Origin: Rariloculus sp965263005
Lineage (GTDB): Bacteria > Pseudomonadota > Gammaproteobacteria > Steroidobacterales > Rariloculaceae
Direction of reading: 5' to 3'
Length of the DNA: 64,000 nt
Assembly (NCBI RefSeq): GCF_965263005.1
Contig: NZ_OZ253579.1
Span: forward strand, 2,728,001-2,792,000
Shown here: in pieces, positions 51,416 through 59,632 of the stretch
Position numbering within the stretch: the first letter of the stretch is position 1
Layout: the number at the start of each line of letters is the position of its first letter
The notes under the pieces: model-generated
Databases searched by the model: none
What the model was told of the DNA's origin: nothing
Seen by the model: only the letters and a program-made list of their open reading frames with translations
Translations under genes and position numbers: made by a program

Positions 51416-52909
51416 ATGAATAAAGTAGACTACACTTGTCCCGAGATAAAAGTCCTGGATGTCAATTCGGACTGGTTAGATATTTATGAGCCACCGTCGG
51501 CAATTTCGTTTATTTCGTGGCCGCCTTCTCAGGCAGAATATCTGAAGATTTATCTAAGGGAGTTAGGCTGCAAAACGATTCTGGTAGAGAAGCACTATAT
51601 CGATCAGTCGTTCATGCACGACGATGCAGCATACTACGTGCGGAGTCTGCGCTCGTATCCGAATTTCACTCAACGCGTGCATTTTTTTTCGCGTACTTTT
51701 GATGACGAGTGGTGGCGAACATCAGTAGACATGGCTGGGAACGGCAGTTTCTTGGAGATCAACAGGATTCTGCAGGAAAGTTATATTGGCTTTTCGGTAG
51801 TCCGACCTCTGCCCGTTTCGCCTGTCGGTAGAACGGTGCTGCCGGCGCCTGACAAGGGCAATTCGACATTCAAGTCGATTCGACGTCACCGTGTTCATTT
51901 GGCGGGATTCTCGTTGCATGTCGATGGGATTCCGTTCCAAAGTCAGGATCAGGGCGTCAGCGCATGCGCGACAACTGCATTGTGGAGCGCTCTGGATTGC
52001 GTAGCGGCCAATGAGGCGATGACGATTTCGTCACCGGCCAGTATCACGGAGTCAGCGACCCGGTATGCGCTTCAGGAAGGTCGACCCTTTCCAAATGAAG
52101 GCCTGACTGTTCGGCAAATCTGCGAGGCGACGCTAAGTGCGGGTTTCTCCCCGATTGTTGTTCACGGAAAGTCGCCCCATGACGATAGGTTGCAAATCCA
52201 TGGGTATGCCAAGTCAGGGTTTGCGCCGGTGCTTGCTCTGCTTCCGATCAATGGCGAAGGGTCTGGACACGCCGTTTGTTGCGTCGGGATTGAATCGGGT
52301 AAGGCGCAACCGCAGCACACCCCTGAATATAAATTTCGGGAATTGCCAAGCGGGCTAGAGGGGTTGTACATACACGATGATCGGTTAGGACCGTACGCTT
52401 ACGCGAAACTGTCATCGCTGACGGACCAAAAATCGGGAGACGTTCGTAGCTGTATTTCGATAGAGTGGCCAGACGAGATACCGAACGACAGCTGGTTTTT
52501 GCATGCCATTGTCGTACCGGTGCCAACAAAACTGCGGCTCACAGTGTCTCGGCTGCGACGCGTTGGTCTAGTCGTGGCTCAAGCAATCGGAGAAGCGTTA
52601 TCCGACCCGTTCACTACCTTGGACTGTACATTTGTTGGATCTCAAAAATATGCGGAACGCATTTACCGATTTGGATTGTCGAGCGACGGACTTTATCGAG
52701 CAGTATGCGGTACAGCGCTATCGCGTTACATTGGTTTGATTGAAATAGCTGGTCCGAATGGGCCGGTCCTCGATATTGTCGTTGATTCGACAGAGAAAAA
52801 TTCTGAAGCTGCGGTGCTTGCATGCATTAAACGCTCTGGATTTCCGAGCAATGAAATGAAATTATTTCATAGTGTATCGCGAGTGTTAGGTGTCAATGGA
52901 ATACTATAG
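51416..52909 (+). CDS. Predicted papain-like cysteine-peptidase protein
   Basis: The 497-residue protein has an N-terminal region (1-165) with ILQESYIGFSVVRPLPVSPV. A papain/C39-like catalytic region follows: QSQDQGVSACATTALWSALD (Gln177/179, Cys184), GEGSGHAVCCVGIES (His285) and YIHDDRLGPYAY (Asp321 or 322). Cys, His and Asp appear in papain order. The C-terminal 150 residues are unassigned. No signal peptide is found. ATG 51416 is in frame and near a GGATCGGA; TTG 51395 is an alternative. Its place beside a ubiquitin-like cassette raises the idea of an effector or isopeptidase, which is inference. Confidence 0.7.
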   Translation: MNKVDYTCPEIKVLDVNSDWLDIYEPPSAISFISWPPSQAEYLKIYLRELGCKTILVEKHYIDQSFMHDDAAYYVRSLRSYPNFTQRVHFFSRTFDDEWWRTSVDMAGNGSFLEINRILQESYIGFSVVRPLPVSPVGRTVLPAPDKGNSTFKSIRRHRVHLAGFSLHVDGIPFQSQDQGVSACATTALWSALDCVAANEAMTISSPASITESATRYALQEGRPFPNEGLTVRQICEATLSAGFSPIVVHGKSPHDDRLQIHGYAKSGFAPVLALLPINGEGSGHAVCCVGIESGKAQPQHTPEYKFRELPSGLEGLYIHDDRLGPYAYAKLSSLTDQKSGDVRSCISIEWPDEIPNDSWFLHAIVVPVPTKLRLTVSRLRRVGLVVAQAIGEALSDPFTTLDCTFVGSQKYAERIYRFGLSSDGLYRAVCGTALSRYIGLIEIAGPNGPVLDIVVDSTEKNSEAAVLACIKRSGFPSNEMKLFHSVSRVLGVNGIL

Positions 52910-53352
52910 AACGTTACGTACAGCGCCACGGATGGTGAATTGCGGGCGGGTGTCCAGAAGTTCGGCCTTGTGGATGACCGAGCGAGCACCGGATTCGAGG
53001 CAACGCGTGCTTAATCGGTAGGGGCAGGATTACTAGCCGCCGAGCGCGCGATTGTAACGGGAAATTCCTCGTCGGCAAGCCACAAAACCGCTGCGCTGAA
53101 CAGGTACAGCGCACCGCAAAAAACTGAACCCCCCCCGACTTTCCCGGAGGCTCCGTCTTCTGAGTGGACCACGACACTAGCGTCGCGCTACCGCGACGGC
53201 AACAGGAAAAACAGGCTTTGGTCCTGCTGCTCCATGAAGGGATGGAGAGACCCGATGTTGCCGTCTTCCCGTGTCAGGCCTATCGAATCGGCGGCGCTCC
53301 CAGGAGTCGCCGAAGCGCTGTGATCGAACGTAGCTGTCGCGTTTTGTCTCAC

Positions 53353-53470
53353 GCGGTGTCTGGTTGTCCGTGAGAAATAACGTGGGAACATTTTCAAGAT
53401 AATAGTAAAATGTATGTATAAACAGATACTTATATATAGGTAGTGGCGGAGGGAGTGCCGTCCGCGGCTG
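53353..53470 (-). other. Inverted, diverged copy of the tRNA-Ser 3' end and its downstream sequence
   Basis: Read on the minus strand, CTCCCTCCGCCACTACCTAT, an AT-rich stretch and GTTCCCACGTTATTTCTCAC match the end of tRNA-Ser and what follows it at 44831-44936. Only the last bases of the tRNA are present, as expected for an attachment-site duplication. The whole interval 52910-53823 has no intact gene; on the minus strand there are only fragments such as one ending MEYIDKADAAIK near 53706. Confidence 0.6.
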
Positions 53471-53823
53471 GCCAGCGGCGTCTGGCCGGGCGCCGGCCGC
53501 GAAGGCGCGATCAGCAGCGCTAGCGCCATTTCGTGTCGAAGAACGAACGACGCCATTCCTGCGTCGCCTTTCGGCTCCGGATCGGGCAGCGTACGCCTCA
53601 AGCCCGTCGCAGCAACTCGGGCCCACGGTCCGCCCGTTCAAGGCTTTCAGCAACTTGCCCGCCTCCCAGCCTCCTTCGCGGCATCGGCGCCACATATTTC
53701 ACTTAATCGCGGCGTCCGCCTTGTCGATGTACTCCATGGCGCGGGACAAGCGTTGTCGGCGGCTTCCATGCGGGGCATTTTTGGAACGTGGAGACGAATC
53801 AAAACGGCATGGGCAGCCGCCCC

Positions 53824-54678
53824 TTATGACTCCCCACTCTCAGGCTTCCCGGAAACCAGTTCGTCGTATTTCATCTCAAAACCGATGACTTCCGAATTGA
53901 ATGTGACTAGCAGGTTGTCCGCGTCATCCACGGTACCGCCGCGCTTCACTCTATTCTTCTCCGACTGGTTGAAGGCGACCACCTCGTCGGCGGTCAGGAC
54001 CGGGAACATGTGGGCGTTCTCGGCTCCACGGAACCTCCCCCGCTTTGCCTTTCCAACAAAAGAAAACAACTTCCTGCCACTGGCGAAAGCGGCTTCCACA
54101 TCAACAGTGATGCTCGATATGGACATTTTGCGGTCAGGTGGTGCCCGGATAAAAGCTGCCAAGACGTGCTCTTCATTGTCAGGCAATAGTCCTTTCGGGT
54201 CTGATACTTCCCCTCCGACATCGAATTTGCCGTAGGGAACCACGACGACTCGGTAAACATCGCCATCTGGCGGGTTGTACGAGATCTCCAAAGCGTATTC
54301 GCTACCACGTTTCCTTATCTCGAGCCAATGGCACTTGCACTTGAACTCCGGGAAGCCGAACACGAATCCGCCTTTCGCTTCGTTGTTGCATGCCTTGTGC
54401 ATCCGTTGCACGTTCTACGGGCTATCGTACTGCCGAGGATGAAGCACTCTGGTATCCCGAAAGAAAGCTTGGGGGAAGATGTGGTCAATGTCGGTTTCCG
54501 TGCTTGAACAAGCTTCCATTCCGCACCCCCCGAGGTGTGATCCGCACGTGTACCCGTCTCTCCTAATAAGCAACCGATCGAGTGTTTTCCGCTTTAGTCT
54601 GTTCACTTTGGGTCCTCCGCCAAGACGCTCAAGAATAATAGTCGCTATGGCGTCGCCGCTTGCGGGATAGCGATCCAT
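53824..54678 (-). pseudogene. HNH endonuclease-like gene with an in-frame amber codon
   Basis: One continuous minus-strand frame is split by a single TAG (54417-54415). The 5' part, from ATG 54678, has RRDGYTCGSHLGGCGMEACS and DIDHIFPQAFFRDTRVLHPR. Directly after the stop the frame goes on NVQRMHKACNNEAKGGFVFG, which is the second half of an HNH motif (Asn and His). HNH proteins commonly have a tryptophan at this point (SPWNVQ), and TGG to TAG is one change. Without the stop the protein would be about 284 residues. Residues after 110 form an unassigned domain. Confidence 0.7.
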
Positions 54679-54769
54679 GAAATTCCTTTGGCAAGCGTTA
54701 CAATCGGAACGGCGAATTAATCTGACCCCGTCAAGTACCCGAGAGCGGGAGCCCCGACGTGGCACCAGT

Positions 54770-54991
54770 CCCGAACGCCCTATCCGGGCGAAACGGCATC
54801 TCCAATATCTGAAGCGGTATTTCGACCGCCGGCCGAGCGAGTGGGTGAGCGGCCATGACCTGCACCGCGACAACGAACGCCGCGAGGCCGACCTTGACGC
54901 GCTCAGACGCGCCGACGCCGGGCACTTCGAGGCGCTGCTCGAGTTCGTCGGCGAAGACGCGGCCGGCAAACAGTCGGAAGTCGACGGCTGA
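54770..54991 (+). pseudogene. 3' fragment of an unidentified gene
   Basis: The frame HLQYLKRYFDRRPSEWVSGH to its stop at 54991 has the strong G/C third-position bias of real genes in this genome (for example DADAGHFEALLEFVGED-like helix RADAGHFEALLEFVGED), but no credible start or upstream domain. I read it as the remaining end of a lost gene. The opposite-strand ORF over the same bases lacks this bias. Confidence 0.35.
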
Positions 54992-55020
54992 TCCGCGGTC
55001 GCGCCACGCCGGGTTGGGCG

Positions 55021-55356
55021 TCACCGTTTGGGGAACGGGATGACGTTGTCCGTGCTACCTGCGGGATTCGTGCGCATGCGGATCAGGCTCGGTTCGCCTT
55101 CGCCTGCGGCGTTTTTTGCGCGAACCTGCATCTCGTATTCCGTGTCGGGCTTGAGGTCGATGAAGGAGAAGTGGGTGAGCGGCGTCTCGAATCCGAAACT
55201 CCAGGCATCCGTGCCGGCTTCCCGAACGCGAACGACATAGGTCAACCCTGGATTCCACTTGGCTTCGAGGATGTTTCCGTCCTGTACGGGAAGGCGGACC
55301 AACCAGGTGGTGCCGTCCCACTGGATGCGCGGGTTCGGTTGAGTTCGGGCAGTCAC
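55021..55356 (-). CDS. Single fibronectin type III domain protein
   Basis: This 111-residue protein starts at GTG 55356 and is nearly all one FnIII domain: GLTYVVRVREAGTDAWSFGF, SFIDLKPDTEYEMQVRAKNA and AAGEGEPSLI. The C-terminal tail is TDNVIPFPKR. No signal peptide is seen. Lone FnIII domains occur in phage tail or host-interaction proteins, so it could be a phage remnant. It is divergent from the nuclease-like gene at 55479. Confidence 0.6.
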   Translation of the reverse strand: MTARTQPNPRIQWDGTTWLVRLPVQDGNILEAKWNPGLTYVVRVREAGTDAWSFGFETPLTHFSFIDLKPDTEYEMQVRAKNAAGEGEPSLIRMRTNPAGSTDNVIPFPKR

Positions 55357-55478
55357 GTTATTTGCTTCGCAGTGTGCGACGGGTCAGGGGATGCCGGTCG
55401 TTGGCCGTGCAACCGCAGCAAGCGATCTCCAGGTACCGGTATAGTGCGGTCGACTCTGGCTCTTCGGGAAGCGTTTGG

Positions 55479-56108
55479 ATGGTTGACATCGAGAAACTCA
55501 TGAAGGAACTGGCGCGTGATCGCTCGGTGTTTCACTCCGAAGCGGACTTCCAGCACGCGCTGGGGTGGCAAATTCACCGCGCGAACCCAGGGCATGCCGT
55601 TCGTTTTGAGTATAAACCCAGAGCGGAGTTGGCGATGTATGTTGATCTCTGGCTGGCCACGGCTGGAGTTGTCGTAGAACTCAAGTACCGGACCCGGAAA
55701 CTGGAATGCGAGGTCGGGGGTGAGCCGTTCTTGCTGCGTGATCAGGCCGCGGGGCCGCCGAGCCGGTATTCGTTCCTGAAAGACGTACAGCGTTTGGAAG
55801 ATTTCGTGTCCACGGTGCCGGATGTCCGATCGGGCTTGGCGGTCTTTTTGACCAACGATGCGGCGTTTTGGAAGGAACCGTCGCGTCGTAACCTGGTGGA
55901 TTCCGAATTTCGTCTGCATGAGGGCCGCCGGGTAGCGGGTGAAATGGCCTGGTCGGAACGGGCGAGTGACGGAACCAAAAAGGGCCGCGAGGCGCCGATC
56001 CGGTTGACGGGCGAGTACCATCTCCGGTGGAGAGACTACGCGGGAGTTGGTTTGGGCCGTCACGCACGTTTCCGCTATCTCGCGATCCGGGTGGGTGATG
56101 GCACGTAG
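55479..56108 (+). CDS. PD-(D/E)XK nuclease-like protein
   Basis: This 209-residue protein starts at ATG 55479 (MVDIEKLMKELARDRSVFHS). The fold marks are E21 in the first helix (SEADFQHALGWQI), D56 (MYVDLWLATAGVVVE) and E67-L-K69 (VVVELKYRTRK). It is a soluble protein without other domains. Such proteins are frequent single genes in genomic islands and may be restriction-type nucleases, but the function is untested here. The IS copy 2 begins 90 bases downstream. Confidence 0.65.
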   Translation: MVDIEKLMKELARDRSVFHSEADFQHALGWQIHRANPGHAVRFEYKPRAELAMYVDLWLATAGVVVELKYRTRKLECEVGGEPFLLRDQAAGPPSRYSFLKDVQRLEDFVSTVPDVRSGLAVFLTNDAAFWKEPSRRNLVDSEFRLHEGRRVAGEMAWSERASDGTKKGREAPIRLTGEYHLRWRDYAGVGLGRHARFRYLAIRVGDGT

Positions 56109-56252
56109 GAGACGCGGCGAGCGGCTGACAGTGACTTAGGCAAGCACTGAATTTTGTCGTTACCAAGCGCTAGACTCGCGGACTCCCGGGAATATCGCTG
56201 GAGTTGACCCGTTTTCGTGGATACCCAACCCTTTAGAGAGGAGGAATCCACG

Positions 56253-56567
56253 ATGCCAAAATCAAGACCGCCGTACCCAGCGGAGTTCCGCCAGCAGATG
56301 ATCGCCTTGGTGCGCACGGGACGGACCCCGGAAACTCTGTCTCGAGAGTTTGAGCCCTCCGCGCAAACGATCCATAACTGGGTTCAGCAAGCGGATCGAG
56401 ACGAAGGTCGGCGCGACGATGGCCTGACCAGTGCCGAGCGTGAAGAGTTGCGCCGACTTCGTCGTGACAACAAGCGCTTGCGCCAGGAGCGGGAGATCCT
56501 GGCAAAAGCCGCGGCCTGGTTCGCACGGGAGACCGACTCCGTGCCGCCGAAAGCTTCGAGTTCGTGA
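56253..56567 (+). CDS. IS3-family transposase OrfA, copy 2
   Basis: This is a 104-residue OrfA, identical in layout to copy 1 with a single visible change (AEFRQQMIAL instead of AEFREQMIAL). GAGGAGG precedes ATG 56253. It carries the helix-turn-helix and leucine-rich helix. Confidence 0.92.
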   Translation: MPKSRPPYPAEFRQQMIALVRTGRTPETLSREFEPSAQTIHNWVQQADRDEGRRDDGLTSAEREELRRLRRDNKRLRQEREILAKAAAWFARETDSVPPKASSS

Positions 56568-57427
56568 AAGCGAATCGGGCCCACTATCCTGTGGCCACGC
56601 AGTGTCGAGTTCTGGGCGTCTCCCCCAGCGGCTACTATGCGTGGCTTGATCGATCACCCTCGGGGCGGCGTGTGACCGATGAGGTGCTGTTGGAGCGCAT
56701 CGGTACGATCCACGGTGAGTCGCGAGGCACGTATGGAGCGCCGCGCATCCACGCTGAGCTTCGCGATGAGGGCTGGCGGGTCGGGCGTAAGCGCGTGGCG
56801 CGGTTGATGCGTGAGGCGGGGCTATATGGTGTGAGCCGGCGCACGTGGATCGTAACGACCCGACGACGGCCCGATGCGCGGCCGGCGCCGGATCTGGTTG
56901 AGCGCGACTTCATGGCCGCTGAGCCCGATCAGCTCTACGTGGCCGATATCACCTATGTCCCGACCTGGGCGGGGTTTTTGTTTTTGGCCGTGGTCCTCGA
57001 TGCCTGCACACGGCGCATCGTCGGCTGGGCGATGGCCAATCACTTGCGCACCGAGCTGGTGCTGGATGCGCTGAACATGGCTTTGCACCAGCGCCAACCC
57101 AGCGATGTCATCCATCATTCCGATCAGGGCACCCAGTACACCTCGATCTCCTTCGGGCGACGCTGCAAGCAAGCCGGTGTCCGACCCTCCATGGGTTCGG
57201 TGGGTGATTGCTACGATAACGCGATGTGTGAGAGCTTCTTCGCGACCCTTGAATGCGAGCTCATCGATCGTGCGACCTTCCGCTCCCATGCGGAGGCGAA
57301 GCTCGCGATCTTCCAGTTCATCGAGGGCTGGTACAACCCGCACCGACGCCATTCCTCGATCGACTACTTGTCACCCATCAATTACGAAAGGAGAATCAAA
57401 GCGACTGCTGAAATCTCAAGCCATTAA
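56564..57427 (+). CDS. IS3-family transposase OrfB, copy 2
   Basis: This 287-residue DDE transposase has all catalytic motifs intact (YVADITYVPTWAG, HHSDQGTQYTS, GDCYDNAMCESFF). About six residues differ from copy 1 (for example VSRRTWIVTT against VSRRKWIATT), so the two copies have had time to diverge or came separately. GTGA overlap with orfA. Confidence 0.93.
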   Translation: MKANRAHYPVATQCRVLGVSPSGYYAWLDRSPSGRRVTDEVLLERIGTIHGESRGTYGAPRIHAELRDEGWRVGRKRVARLMREAGLYGVSRRTWIVTTRRRPDARPAPDLVERDFMAAEPDQLYVADITYVPTWAGFLFLAVVLDACTRRIVGWAMANHLRTELVLDALNMALHQRQPSDVIHHSDQGTQYTSISFGRRCKQAGVRPSMGSVGDCYDNAMCESFFATLECELIDRATFRSHAEAKLAIFQFIEGWYNPHRRHSSIDYLSPINYERRIKATAEISSH

Positions 57428-57453
57428 CCGTCCACGGAAACGGGGTAAGACCA

Positions 57454-58271
57454 GACTCTGCAGGACCGCCTTGGCGGGCGGCGGCAGTTGGATGGTCTTC
57501 GGGCCGGTCTTGGAATCGGGCAGCACCGCGCGCGTGCCGCGGATCCACGCCCACTTCAGGCCCGTGATCTCCGAGGAACGCGCGCCGGTGAACAGCAGCA
57601 GCCGGATCGCGGCGGCGGCCTGTGTGTCCTCGGCGTGATCGAGCACGAATCCGAGCCGCTTCAGTTCCTCCACCGACAGGAACCGCTCGCGCGGCTTCAC
57701 CCGATAGCGGCGGATCTTGCGGCAGGGATTGGAGCCGTGCGGGCGCAGGTTCCACAGTTCCGCCTGAGTCATCATCACCGACAGCACCGGCAGGGTGCGG
57801 TTAGCATTGCCGGGTGTCGGGCTCATGGCATCGAACCAGGCGCACGTCGGACCGGGCGATGTCGCGCACGTGCATGTCGGCGAAGAACGGCAGAAGGTAA
57901 CGGTCCAGAAAGTGGCGGTTACCCTCCTGGGTGGAAGTCTTCCAGCGCCGCGCCTGACGGCGCATGAACTCTTCGGCGTAGTCCCGGAACACCGGTCCGT
58001 TGATGCGGTCGGTCCTGGCCGCGTCCAGTTCGGCCACGGCCTTTCGGCGGGCTTCGGCCGCGGACATCGTGCCGGCTTCGCCGAGAATCACGTTACGCGA
58101 GCCGGTGCGCCGCACGGTTCGGACGAAGAAGCTTGTCTTGCCCGCAGGCGTGACCTTGAGGCCGAATCCGCGCAATTTCTTGTCGTGGACGGTCAGGCCG
58201 CGTTTTCCTTTCACATGGTTTTGAACGGTGCGACGAACGGTGGATTCGTTGAGGTGGGCATAGATGCGCAT
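57454..58271 (-). pseudogene. Phage-type tyrosine integrase, frameshifted and truncated by the IS
   Basis: The 5' part, from ATG 58271, is the arm-binding and core-binding region: KKLRGFGLKVTPAGKTSFFV, FRDYAEEFMRRQARRWKTST and FADMHVRDIARSDVR. Near 57828 a base is missing, and the frame continues AWFDAMSPTPGNANRTLPVL and SVEELKRLGFVLDHAEDTQA. It then reaches LLLFTGARSSEITGLKWAWI, the catalytic box I arginine. Box II (HxxR) and the tyrosine are cut off at 57453 by the IS. It is probably the old integrase of the island. From 58272 to 58717 no gene is supported. Confidence 0.82.
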
Positions 58272-58717
58272 GTGCGTGCTCCTTGCGGTTGTTGCCTTGT
58301 GTGCCGCGCGTTCCACGGGAACAACTGCGGCATTCTTTGGAAACAACCAGGAGCGCCTCGGAGAACGCGGTGCCGGGCACATCAAGACCTAACCGGCTGA
58401 AATTGTTGAGGAAACAGGCTGGCGCGATTGCGCGGTTCAGACTCGCTCTGTGCACCGTAGGTGCGTGGGGTGTGAGAGCCAAGCCGCCGAAGGGCGTGGA
58501 AAGGACCTGATCCAAGGTACCGACCGTCAAAGGGAAGAGCCCCGGAGGTGGAACCGGAGGGCAGCCGCCGCGCCAATTGATGGCCGTGCGGTTGCGTAGT
58601 GAGCATGGGCGACGTAGATGAAGCGATATGGAACGTGGCCTGACCGCCCCCAGGCGCGCGTTATTGGTTGGCGGCAGGTAGCGGCATGCTCCGAGGCGCT
58701 TGTGGCCATATGGAATG

Positions 58718-58798
58718 ATCCGCGTATTTTGCGGATATTCACATATGGGTACTATACCTTTACAATCTCGTATTCAATCATCCGCACATTAAGCGGAA
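58718..58798 (+). promoter_or_regulatory. abiE promoter with two matching inverted repeats
   Basis: ATCCGCGTATTTTGCGGAT (58718-58736) and ATCCGCACATTAAGCGGAA (58780-58798) share the arms ATCCGC...GCGGA(T/A). Between them is a good sigma-70 type promoter: TTCACA (58738-58743), 17 bases, TACAAT (58761-58766). The first repeat abuts the -35 box and the second lies in the leader just before the start codon. AbiEi antitoxins are known to bind two inverted repeats in their own promoter, so this is very likely the autoregulatory operator. Confidence 0.8.
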
Positions 58799-58804
58799 AA
58801 AAAT

Positions 58805-59632
58805 ATGATGCATACGAAGCGTTCTGCGTTTTCTTCGTATCTCACGGAGCGGCTGTCCGAGGGCCGCGTGGTGTTCACCGCCTCGGAGGCGCAGGCGGAG
58901 CTCGGCATCGGCCCGGGCGCGCTTCTCGATGCGGCGGAGCGGCAACAGCGTCGCAAGCACCTGATCAGGCCGCGCCGCGGATTCTATGTCATCGTCCCGC
59001 CGCAATTTCTTGGGTGGGGTGCCCCGCCACCGTCATGGTACATCGATGCGATGATGGCGCATTCGCAGCGCCCCTATTACGTCGGACTGCTCACGGCGGC
59101 GGAGCTGCACGGCGCGAGCCACCAGGCGGTGATGGAATTTCAGGTGATCACCGACCGGCAACTGGGGCCGATTCGGGCAGGACGTTCCAATATCGTTTTT
59201 CGGTACCGCAAGACCATGGAAGCAGTCGCGGACGGAATTGAAAAGCGAGATACGGATACCGGACACATGAATATCGCCGGTCCCGAGCTGACCGCGCTGG
59301 ACCTGGTGCGCTATCCGCGTGGCGCCGGAGGCCTTGACCATATCGCCACCGCGCTCGTGGATCTTGGTCCGCAGATCGACGCGACCAGCCTTACCGCGCT
59401 CTCGGGGGCGTTCGAGCGGTCGGTGGGTCAGCGTCTGGGGCATCTGCTGGAACGGTTGGGCTACGGTGAGTGTACCGATGGACTGCATGACGCACTGTCC
59501 CGGAGAAAAGGGATGTTCTGGGTGGAGCTGGATCCGTTGGAGGGCGCCGGGCAGGATTTTTCCCCGGCGGTGGTCGAACGCGATGAACGCTGGCGGGTAA
59601 AGGTAAGATTACCGCCGGAACCGGACAGATGA
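58805..59632 (+). CDS. abiEi: AbiEi-family antitoxin (type IV toxin-antitoxin)
   Basis: This 275-residue antitoxin has an N-terminal winged helix for DNA binding (SSYLTERLSEGRVVFTASEA) and a C-terminal domain that antagonises the toxin. Family landmarks are RPRRGFYVIVPPQFLGWGAP, YYVGLLTAAELHGASHQAVM and TALDLVRYPRGAGGLDHIAT. ATG 58805 is just after the second operator repeat; ATG 58808 is also possible. It overlaps the toxin gene by 4 bases (ATGA). Confidence 0.92.
   Translation: MMHTKRSAFSSYLTERLSEGRVVFTASEAQAELGIGPGALLDAAERQQRRKHLIRPRRGFYVIVPPQFLGWGAPPPSWYIDAMMAHSQRPYYVGLLTAAELHGASHQAVMEFQVITDRQLGPIRAGRSNIVFRYRKTMEAVADGIEKRDTDTGHMNIAGPELTALDLVRYPRGAGGLDHIATALVDLGPQIDATSLTALSGAFERSVGQRLGHLLERLGYGECTDGLHDALSRRKGMFWVELDPLEGAGQDFSPAVVERDERWRVKVRLPPEPDR

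Larger units (their letters stand above)
56199..57453 (+). mobile_element. IS3-family insertion sequence, copy 2 (1255 bp)
   Basis: It has the same length as copy 1 and the opposite orientation. The right end is CGGGGTAAGACCA as in copy 1. The left end reads TGGAGTTGACCCGTTTTCGT, so its outer ten bases differ from the other three ends. No target duplication is evident. The insertion truncates the integrase gene on its right. Confidence 0.88.

Noticed and set aside
58275..58530. Small ORFs between the integrase and abiE (about 75 codons each)
   Set aside because: They have no ribosome binding site, no family pattern and overlap one another on both strands. The interval is listed as without a supported gene.
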